Below are positions 18,183 through 25,697 of a stretch of 64,000 nucleotides of DNA, piece after piece. The stretch's first letter is position 1, and every line of letters starts with the position of its first letter. The position numbers and the translations under genes were made by a program. The notes below the pieces were generated by a model, which saw only the letters and a program-made list of their open reading frames with translations, was not told where the DNA came from and ran no database searches. Source of the DNA: a bacterium (lineage in GTDB: Bacteria; Desulfobacterota; DSWW01); assembly GCA_028277985.1 (NCBI GenBank), contig JANQFG010000072.1, forward strand, positions 1-64,000, read 5' to 3'.

Positions 18183-18878
18183 GTGACTCAGCAAGGTACA
18201 ACCGGATCGGGAAAGCCTGGGAACGGAGAGGTCCGGGTCCTTCTGGCGGATGATCATGCCGTCGTGCTCGACGGGCTGAGCATGATCCTTCAGAACGAGC
18301 CCGGCATTTCCGTAGTTGGGGCCTGTACCGACAGTCGCGAGGCCGTGAAGCAGGTAGATGCATTGCAGCCGGACATTGTGGTTGTGGACCTTGCCATGCC
18401 GGACCTGAATGGAATCGATGCCTCGATCAAGATGCGTGAGGTGTGTCCGGAGACAAAGATCATTATTCTTTCCATGCATCATACCTCTGAGCACATTCAT
18501 CGGGCCTTGATGGCGGGAGCCCGGGGATATGTACTGAAAGACTCGGCAGGTAAAGAGGTGGTGGAAGCGGTCTGGACCGTTCACCGAGGCAGCAGGTTCC
18601 TGAGCCGAAAAATCGTCGACACCCTCGTCGACGACTATATCTCCCTCCACAAGACCCTGCCCGTTAAGAGCCCGATCGAGAGTCTGAGCCGGCGGGAACG
18701 CGAGGTGCTCCAGCTGGTGGTGGAGGGCAAGACCAGCAAACAGATCGCGGAGATCATCTGCCTGTCACCAAAGACCGTGGAAACCTACCGGAGTCGGCTC
18801 ATGCAGAAGCTGGGCGTGAGTGATATGCCGGGCCTGGTCCGTTTCGCACTCAAGCACAGCTTGACCGGCTCCGGATAA
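18183..18878 (+). CDS. NarL/FixJ-family response regulator
   Basis: The 231-residue protein has a receiver domain with the acidic pair LADDH, phospho-acceptor Asp69 (VVVDLAMPD), a conserved Thr/Ser position (ILSMHH) and Lys (YVLKDSAG). A LuxR-type helix-turn-helix follows (LSRREREVLQLVVEGKTSKQIAE...SPKTVETYRSRLMQKL). Its start is GTG at 18183 with GAGGTGAAGG just upstream. HisKA_3 kinases pair with NarL-type regulators, so the kinase ending at 18058 is the natural partner. Target genes are not visible from sequence. Confidence 0.93.
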   Translation: MTQQGTTGSGKPGNGEVRVLLADDHAVVLDGLSMILQNEPGISVVGACTDSREAVKQVDALQPDIVVVDLAMPDLNGIDASIKMREVCPETKIIILSMHHTSEHIHRALMAGARGYVLKDSAGKEVVEAVWTVHRGSRFLSRKIVDTLVDDYISLHKTLPVKSPIESLSRREREVLQLVVEGKTSKQIAEIICLSPKTVETYRSRLMQKLGVSDMPGLVRFALKHSLTGSG

Positions 18879-19006
18879 CCTCTGAAGCGAAAAAGAGTAG
18901 TTTCCCCACCCCTGAAGTAGTAGAACTCCCCACAGACAGAGGGTTGTTGGATCCGGTATTCTATATTGGTTCCACCCCTTATTCCATTTCATAAAGAAGC
19001 AATGAA

Positions 19007-19411
19007 ATGCCTCCCAGCATCTTAATAGTAGACGATTCCCACCTGGTACGCCGAGCCCTTCGAGATTGGCTGGAGAGCCTCTTCCCTGAACTTCGAATCG
19101 AGGAAGGTCTGAACGGTGAGGAAGGTGTGGCTTTGGCCCGTTCGTATCGACCCGCGGTCGTGCTGATGGACCTGAAGATGGGCGAGATGAACGGGATCGA
19201 GGCTGCCAGAACGATAAAGGCTTCTCTGCCACGGACCGAAGTCGTGGTGCTCACTGCTTGTGACGCTCCCGCTTACCGAGCCGGTGCTGAAACGGTCGGG
19301 GCGACAGGCTATGTGTTGAAGAGCCGGGCCCACGCGGAGTTGATTCCTCTGCTCAGGAAGATTCTTTCCCGGCAGGACGATTTGAAGTATGGATCGAGGA
19401 CCGTTGCATGA
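19007..19411 (+). CDS. Single-domain response regulator (CheY-like)
   Basis: The 134-residue protein is a lone receiver domain: acidic pair IVDDS, phospho-acceptor Asp55 (VLMDLKMGE), VVLTA with the conserved Thr, and YVLKS with the conserved Lys. There is no output domain, so it must act through protein contacts or in a phosphorelay with the kinases that follow. It overlaps the next gene by ATGA at 19408-19411. The ribosome-binding site is weak. Confidence 0.9.
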   Translation: MPPSILIVDDSHLVRRALRDWLESLFPELRIEEGLNGEEGVALARSYRPAVVLMDLKMGEMNGIEAARTIKASLPRTEVVVLTACDAPAYRAGAETVGATGYVLKSRAHAELIPLLRKILSRQDDLKYGSRTVA

Positions 19412-19821
19412 GTCGGGCCGGAAATCATTCGGAAGCATGCGAAAGCGATCTTATCGAGAGACTTCGCCAGGCCTGTGACGAGTCGAGACGGGACGCGAAG
19501 AAGACCACCTTCTGGCTCACCGAGGACCGGATTCACCGTGATGAAGTCTGCCAGGTGTTTTCGGACCACGCGGGAGAAGAAGAGTACGGATTCAAGGTGA
19601 AGGCAACGTCCGGCGGGTACTCTCTCCATTTCTGCGTGCGCAAATATCAGGCCGGACTCTTCAGAAGGAGGAGGCCTTACGCGAGAAAGAGCACAGTCGT
19701 TGCCAGAGTGGAACTGGATCTCGAGAATGCGTGCGAGGGGGATGTGGGTGAGTGGTTCGAATACGCAGGCCACAAGTTCGGCAGGAAGTACCTGCCGAGA
19801 ATCCTTAGACAGAATCGGTAG
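19408..19821 (+). CDS. Hypothetical protein, coupled to response regulator
   Basis: I do not recognise this 137-residue protein. It is charged, with no signal peptide or membrane segment. The middle (EEEYGFKVKATSGGYSLHFCV) looks like beta strands, and a basic stretch (RRRRPYARK) follows. Its start overlaps the receiver-protein stop by 4 bases, and it ends 18 bases before a histidine kinase, so it is very likely part of that signalling operon. It could be an adaptor or output protein for the single-domain regulator; that is inference only. Confidence 0.7.
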   Translation: MSRAGNHSEACESDLIERLRQACDESRRDAKKTTFWLTEDRIHRDEVCQVFSDHAGEEEYGFKVKATSGGYSLHFCVRKYQAGLFRRRRPYARKSTVVARVELDLENACEGDVGEWFEYAGHKFGRKYLPRILRQNR

Positions 19822-19838
19822 GTCACAGGGCGACCGGA

Positions 19839-22115
19839 ATGAGTGAACGCACGAGAGGCTTGTTGCTGATATTGATCATGGTAAGCGCATCTCTCGTGGT
19901 CGTCGCAATCACGATTTTCGTTCTGTACGACACGGCATTCGAGGAGCATCGGCTGCGGCTCCTCGAGACCGCACGGAGCCGGGCGCGATTGATCGAGGCG
20001 ATTGCCAGATTCGATGAAGTCTACAGCCGGGGTTTTCCGGGAGGCTCGAGAAGGGCAACTCTGAGTCAGGTCATGGACGCCCATGCGCGGTTCAAAGGTT
20101 TTGGGGAGACCGGTGAGTTCACCCTTGCCCACAGGGAGGGAGATACGATCGTTTTTGTCCTGTCTCATCGACACTCGGAAGTCGAGTATCCCACCCCCGT
20201 GCCCTTCCGCTCCCAGCTGGCAGAACCGATGCGAATGGCGCTCAAGGGGCATTCGGGAACAATCGTCGGCCTCGACTACCGCGGCGAGAAGGTCCTGGCA
20301 GCCTTCGAACCCATATCGGAAATCGACCTGGGCCTCGTTGCCAAGATCGACCTTTCAGAGGTTCGGGCGCCCTTCTTCAGAGCCAGTCTCGTGGCCGGAT
20401 GCGCAACCCTCCTGACGGTCCTCATTGGCGCATGGGGCCTGGTTCGGATCAACAGGCCTGTCATCCGTAAGCTGGAAAACACGGCACGAGAGTTGTCGAT
20501 CCGGAACCGCATTGGCCAGATCTTTCTCTCCTTTCCCGACGATGAGATGTATGCAAGAGTGCTGGAGGTAATCCTCGAGGCCTTTGACAGCAAGTACGGT
20601 GTCTTCGGATATCTTGACGAGAACGGATCCTTTGTCGTGCCCTCCATGACCCGTCATATCTGGGACCAATGCCAGGTTCCGGACAAGGACATCGTTTTCC
20701 CAAGAGAGACCTGGGGGGACAGCACTTGGCCCACGGCCTTCCGAGAAAAGCGGGCCATCTATTCGAATGAACCCTCGACCCATATCCCGGAAGGACATGT
20801 TCCCATGTCCAGGCATATTTCCTTTCCGATCCTTCACCACGGAGAGCCCATAGGCCTCTTTCAGGTCGCAAACCGGACTACGGACTATGACGATCAGGAT
20901 ATCCTGTTGTTTGAGATGATTTCGGATCACATTGCCCCGATCCTGCATGCGAGATTGGAGCGAGACAGAAAGGAGCGGCAGCGCAGAAAGGCACAAGAGG
21001 AGCTCCGGTTGACCAACATGCGCCTTCAAGGGGAGGTCGAAGAACGGCGGAAAGTGGAGGTCGCCCTGCTCGAGAGTGAAGAATCCCTGAAGAGACAGTT
21101 TGCCGAGTTGAGCCACATCTACAACACCTCACCCGTAGGCCTTTGTTTGCTGGATACGGATCTTCGCTACGTCCGCATCAACGAGGCTCTTGCGGAAATC
21201 AACGGAAGCTCCGTTGAGGCGCATATCGGGAAGACCCTCGCCGACATCATTCCGGATCTGGCCCCGGAGCTGGCAGAGGTCTATCGTGACGTACTCGAAA
21301 CCGGAGAGCCTGTCCTGGGTTCTGAAGTACACGGGGTCACGCCCGCCCGCCCGGATGAAGAGCGTGATTGGCTGGTGAGCTATTATCCCGTCCTCGACCA
21401 GGATGGCTCCACGATCGGCCTGGGCACGGTCGTCCAGGACATCACGCAGGTCAAGCGAGCAGAGGAGAGAATCAGGGCCTCCCTCCGCGAAAAAGAGGTG
21501 CTCTTGAGAGAGATCCATCATCGGGTCAAGAACAACCTGCAGCTCGTCACAAGCCTTCTGCGGCTTCAGGCAGCCCGTATCGAGGAGAAGAGCCAGCGCG
21601 ACGCGTTTGAAGACAGCCAGAGCCGCATCCGGTCCATGGCCCTGATTCACGAGAAGCTCTACCGATCCGAGGATCTGGCAAGGATCGATTTTCAGGGCTA
21701 CGCCGAGGACCTCGTGCAGGACCTGTTCAGGACGTACGGGGTCACTGGGAGCAGGGTGTGCCTTTCGATGGAAGTCGAGGATCTGCAGCTCGGCGTGAGT
21801 CATGCCATTCCCTGCGGGCTCATCCTCAGCGAGATCGTGTCGAATTCCCTGAAATACGCCTTTCCGAATAACAACTCGGGCGAGATCAGGATTTCTCTTT
21901 GCTCTGTAGACGGCGATCTCCTGGAGCTGGTGGTCGGTGATGATGGTGTGGGCTTGCCCGAAGACAAGGACATGGAAACGACCGAATCCCTGGGGCTGCG
22001 GCTGGTCAAGATCCTGGTGGAAGACCAGCTGGGTGGCGAGATCGAGGTGAACCGGGAAAAGGGCACGGAATACCGTATCCGTATGAAGCGGGCCGAGGAA
22101 AGTGAGGGAACCTAG
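19839..22115 (+). CDS. Membrane-bound PAS/GAF sensor histidine kinase, HisKA_2 type
   Basis: The 758-residue kinase has an N-terminal membrane helix at about residues 9-28, a periplasmic sensor of about 150 residues (Cache-like, containing DYRGEKVLAAFEPI), a second helix near 185-205, a GAF domain at about 230-380, a coiled coil, and a PAS at about 425-545. The HisKA_2 domain contains EIHHRVKNNLQLV (His560/561), followed by an HATPase domain (SEIVSNSLKYAF, DDGVGLP). KVLAAFEPI with a following membrane helix is typical of Cache sensors that bind small extracellular ligands. The adjoining hybrid kinase starts 5 bases after its stop, so they are cotranscribed. Confidence 0.92.
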   Translation: MSERTRGLLLILIMVSASLVVVAITIFVLYDTAFEEHRLRLLETARSRARLIEAIARFDEVYSRGFPGGSRRATLSQVMDAHARFKGFGETGEFTLAHREGDTIVFVLSHRHSEVEYPTPVPFRSQLAEPMRMALKGHSGTIVGLDYRGEKVLAAFEPISEIDLGLVAKIDLSEVRAPFFRASLVAGCATLLTVLIGAWGLVRINRPVIRKLENTARELSIRNRIGQIFLSFPDDEMYARVLEVILEAFDSKYGVFGYLDENGSFVVPSMTRHIWDQCQVPDKDIVFPRETWGDSTWPTAFREKRAIYSNEPSTHIPEGHVPMSRHISFPILHHGEPIGLFQVANRTTDYDDQDILLFEMISDHIAPILHARLERDRKERQRRKAQEELRLTNMRLQGEVEERRKVEVALLESEESLKRQFAELSHIYNTSPVGLCLLDTDLRYVRINEALAEINGSSVEAHIGKTLADIIPDLAPELAEVYRDVLETGEPVLGSEVHGVTPARPDEERDWLVSYYPVLDQDGSTIGLGTVVQDITQVKRAEERIRASLREKEVLLREIHHRVKNNLQLVTSLLRLQAARIEEKSQRDAFEDSQSRIRSMALIHEKLYRSEDLARIDFQGYAEDLVQDLFRTYGVTGSRVCLSMEVEDLQLGVSHAIPCGLILSEIVSNSLKYAFPNNNSGEIRISLCSVDGDLLELVVGDDGVGLPEDKDMETTESLGLRLVKILVEDQLGGEIEVNREKGTEYRIRMKRAEESEGT

Positions 22116-22119
22116 AACC

Positions 22120-25100
22120 ATGGCGAAGGCACAAATCCTGGTTGTCGAGGATGACCGGATCGTAGGGGAGGACATCAAGGAAAGCCTCCAGGGCCTGGGG
22201 TTTGGTGTGCCCGGGATCGTGGCATCAGGAGAAGAGGCGATTGCTTCGGCAAGGGAGATGAGCCCGGACCTCGTTCTCATGGACATCATGCTGAAGGGCG
22301 ACATGGACGGGATCGATGCGGCCCGTCAGATACGGGTGGAATACGATATTCCGGTTGTCTATCTGACCGCTTACGCGGATGAAGAGGTTCTGGGCAGGGC
22401 GAAGCTTACGGAGCCCTTCGGATACATCATCAAGCCCTTTGAAGAAAGGGAGCTGAGAACGAACATAGAGATCGCCCTCTACAAGCATCGAGTCGAAAGG
22501 GAATTGCAGGCGAGCAGAAAATGGCTTTCCACAACCCTCAAGAGCATCGGCGATGCAGTGATCGCTACAGACACGCAGGGGAAGATCACGTTGATGAATC
22601 CGGTTGCCGAGTCACTGACCGGGTGGAAACAGGAAGAGGCCGTGGACGTGCCCCTGCAGCAGGTGTTTCGGATCGTCAACGAAGACTCGCGAGAAGAGGT
22701 GGATAGCCCGGTATCCAAAGTGTTGAGACAAGGCGGGATCGTCGGGTTGGCGAATCATACCCTTCTGATTGCCAGGGACGGAACGGAAATCGCCATTGAC
22801 GACAGCGGTGCTCCCATCCGGGACGACAAAGGCAACCTCATCGGTGTTGTTCTGGTGTTCCGCGACGTAAGAGAGAGGAGAAGGACCGAGAAGGCGCTGA
22901 GCGACCGGGAAAGATACTACCGTTCTCTCATATCCAACCTTCGCGAGGACATTCTCGTCATAGACCCGGAATACAGAATCCTCGACGTGAACAACTCGTT
23001 TCTGTCCACGACGGGCCACAGGCGGGAGGAAGTCGTCGGTCGGAAATGCTTCGAGGTCACACACGGCTATGAAGGGCCCTGTGTAGAAATGGGCGAGGCG
23101 TGCCAGCTTGCCGAAGTCTTCAGAACAGGGGAATCACGCAGCTACGTTCATCGACACGAGCACACGGACGGAATCCACCGATGGGTGGACATTCTGCTTT
23201 CGCCCCTGAGGGACGAACAGGGGAATACCACGCACGTAATCGAGACAGTAAGAGATGTAACGGACCTGAGAACCCTTGAAGAGGAGAAAGACCGCTTACT
23301 CAGCCTGTCTCGTGATCTCATATGCGTAGTTGGGCACGATGGCCGTTTCAGGTACCTGAATCCGGCATGGGAAGAGACCCTGGGGTACACGGAACAGGAA
23401 CTCATGTCCAGGCCGTATCGGGATTTTGTCCATCCGGAAGATCATGCCACGGATGAAGAGGAATTCGCGCGAGTCTCCTCCGGCAGACAGATGTTCGACT
23501 TTCAGAATCGCTACATCTGCAAGGACGGCACTATCCGCACTATCAACTGGGCCGCCACACCTCTTGTAGAGGCAGAGGCGGTCTACGCGATCGGCAGAGA
23601 CGTGACGGAGCGTCGGGAAGCGGAGGTGCGCTTACGCAACAACCTGAAGCTGTTGCAGACCCTGCTCGATACGATTCCGAATCCGGTCTTCTACAAGGAC
23701 GCGAAGGGGAACTATCAGGGGTGCAACGTCGCCTTTTCCGAACAGATCCTCGGCCTGCCCAGGGAGAAGATCATAGGCCGGTCCGTCTTCGACCTGTCGG
23801 AGGCGATTCCCTCGGACCTGGCGGAGATCTACCATGAACAGGACTTGAAACTGATGCGTGAGGCGGGCACGCAATTCTACGAAGCGCAAGTGCAGTGTGC
23901 GGACGGCTTACGGCGGGACTTCTTCTTCAACAAGGCATGCTATGGAGATGGTGCTGCGGAGCAGGCCGCAGGGATGGTCGGTGTCATGCTCGACATCACG
24001 GAGCGAAAGAAGGCGGAGAGATCGCTCCGGTACGAAAGGGACCGATTACAGACCTACCTGGACGCCGCACCCTCCATGTTCGTGGCCCTGGATCGGGAAG
24101 GTCGCGTCACCCTCGTGAACAACAGGGGCGTGGAGATCCTGGAGTACGGGCCGGATGAGATTATTGGGAAGGACTGGTTCGAGAACTTTCTTCCGGAAGG
24201 CATCCGGGATGAAATCAAAGGGGTGTTTCGTGCCCTGTTGCGCGGGGAAATGAAGAGTGTGGAGTTCAACGAGAATCCCGTCCTGACAAAGGGGGGAGAG
24301 GAGAGATTGATCGCATGGCACAACATCCTGTTGTACGACACGGATGCAGGGCTTTCAGGCATCCTGGCCAGCGGTGAAGATGTCACGGAGCGCAGAAGGC
24401 TGGCAAAGGAGAGAGAGCAACTGGAGAAACAGCTCAGACAGGGGCAGAAAATGGAGGCCCTTGGGACACTGGCCGGGGGAATCGCCCACGACTTCAACAA
24501 TATCCTTGCGGTGGTGAACGGATACGCGGAGCTGGCCCTGCTCGAAGCGGAGGAGAAGACGGAGCTGCATTCCGCTCTCGAAGAGGTCCTGCATGCCGGG
24601 CTTCGAGGAAGGGACCTCGCCAACCAGATCCTCACCTTCAGCCGTCAGAGCGAGCAGGAACGCAGGCCCCTGGATGTTGTACAGATTCTCAAAGAGACGC
24701 TACGGTTTCTGCGGGCTTCCATACCGACGACGATCGAAATGAGGCAGAATGTCGGAGTGAAGACAGGAATGTTCATGGGAGACCCGACGCAGATCCACCA
24801 GGTCATCATGAACCTCTGCACGAACGCGGCCCATGCCATGGCGGAAAAGGGCGGCATTCTTTCGGTGGATCTGAACCGGATCGACCTGGCTGCGGACGAT
24901 GTGAAATACAGAGCGGTGCTGAGCCCCGGCCCTTATCTCGAACTGTCCGTGAGCGATACGGGACACGGGATGGAAAAGGCGGTCATGGACCGCATCTTCG
25001 ATCCCTTCTATACGACCAAGGGCCCCGGCGAAGGTACCGGTATGGGTCTCTCGGTGGTGCACGGCATCGTGACGAGTCAGGGCGGATCGATCAGCGTTTC

Positions 25101-25590
25101 GAGCGAGCCGGGAGAAGGAACCCGGTTCGAGATCCTCCTTCCCCGTCTCACCAGGGCGGGGGAAGAGCAGCGGGTTGCCAGGGAACCGATCGTTTCCGGA
25201 GAGGCGCGCATTCTTCTGGTGGATGACGAGGAAGGGATTGTCAGGATCCACAGGTCGATGCTGGGGCGTGCGGGGTATGAAGTCATAGGGAGAACGAGCA
25301 GCATCGAAGCGCTCGAGGCATTCCGGGAAAACCCCGACCGTTTTGACCTCGTCATCACTGATATGACCATGCCACAGATGACCGGCCTGGAGCTTTCGCG
25401 GGAAATCCTCCAGCTCCGGCCGGACATTCCGATTATCATCTGCACGGGCTACAGCGAGGCCCTTTCCCCCGAGAAGATCAGAGAGATGGGCATCCGGGAT
25501 TCGCTGATGAAGCCGGTCCTGGCAAGCGACATGACGGCGACGATCGCCAGGGTATTGAGCGAGGACAGCCAGAAACCTTCTGATCCCTGA
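22120..25590 (+). CDS. Hybrid histidine kinase: REC-PAS(5)-HisKA-HATPase-REC
   Basis: The 1,156-residue cytoplasmic protein begins with a receiver domain (VVEDD, LMDIMLKGDMDG). About five PAS domains follow at roughly residues 125-775, then HisKA with phospho-acceptor His790 (GGIAHDFNNILA), HATPase (MNLCTNAAHAM, DTGHGM, GTGMGLSVVHGIV) and a C-terminal receiver (LVDDEEGIV, ITDMTMPQM). The second PAS carries a KCFEVTHGYEGPC...C motif like the first kinase in this block. Receiver-first kinases of this kind sit in multistep phosphorelays, which suits the stand-alone receiver upstream. ATG at 22120 follows GAGGG. The last residues (KPSDP) and the stop codon coincide with a GATCCCTGACCCC dispersed-repeat copy. 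Confidence 0.92.
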   Translation: MAKAQILVVEDDRIVGEDIKESLQGLGFGVPGIVASGEEAIASAREMSPDLVLMDIMLKGDMDGIDAARQIRVEYDIPVVYLTAYADEEVLGRAKLTEPFGYIIKPFEERELRTNIEIALYKHRVERELQASRKWLSTTLKSIGDAVIATDTQGKITLMNPVAESLTGWKQEEAVDVPLQQVFRIVNEDSREEVDSPVSKVLRQGGIVGLANHTLLIARDGTEIAIDDSGAPIRDDKGNLIGVVLVFRDVRERRRTEKALSDRERYYRSLISNLREDILVIDPEYRILDVNNSFLSTTGHRREEVVGRKCFEVTHGYEGPCVEMGEACQLAEVFRTGESRSYVHRHEHTDGIHRWVDILLSPLRDEQGNTTHVIETVRDVTDLRTLEEEKDRLLSLSRDLICVVGHDGRFRYLNPAWEETLGYTEQELMSRPYRDFVHPEDHATDEEEFARVSSGRQMFDFQNRYICKDGTIRTINWAATPLVEAEAVYAIGRDVTERREAEVRLRNNLKLLQTLLDTIPNPVFYKDAKGNYQGCNVAFSEQILGLPREKIIGRSVFDLSEAIPSDLAEIYHEQDLKLMREAGTQFYEAQVQCADGLRRDFFFNKACYGDGAAEQAAGMVGVMLDITERKKAERSLRYERDRLQTYLDAAPSMFVALDREGRVTLVNNRGVEILEYGPDEIIGKDWFENFLPEGIRDEIKGVFRALLRGEMKSVEFNENPVLTKGGEERLIAWHNILLYDTDAGLSGILASGEDVTERRRLAKEREQLEKQLRQGQKMEALGTLAGGIAHDFNNILAVVNGYAELALLEAEEKTELHSALEEVLHAGLRGRDLANQILTFSRQSEQERRPLDVVQILKETLRFLRASIPTTIEMRQNVGVKTGMFMGDPTQIHQVIMNLCTNAAHAMAEKGGILSVDLNRIDLAADDVKYRAVLSPGPYLELSVSDTGHGMEKAVMDRIFDPFYTTKGPGEGTGMGLSVVHGIVTSQGGSISVSSEPGEGTRFEILLPRLTRAGEEQRVAREPIVSGEARILLVDDEEGIVRIHRSMLGRAGYEVIGRTSSIEALEAFRENPDRFDLVITDMTMPQMTGLELSREILQLRPDIPIIICTGYSEALSPEKIREMGIRDSLMKPVLASDMTATIARVLSEDSQKPSDP

Positions 25591-25697
25591 CCCCGACCCG
25601 TGATCCCGGCCCTCGATTCTCCCGAATCTTGAATCCTCCGGTGGAGATGACTAAACTTGAGGTTTTCGCCTCGAGGGACTTCCATATTGGATAGAAG

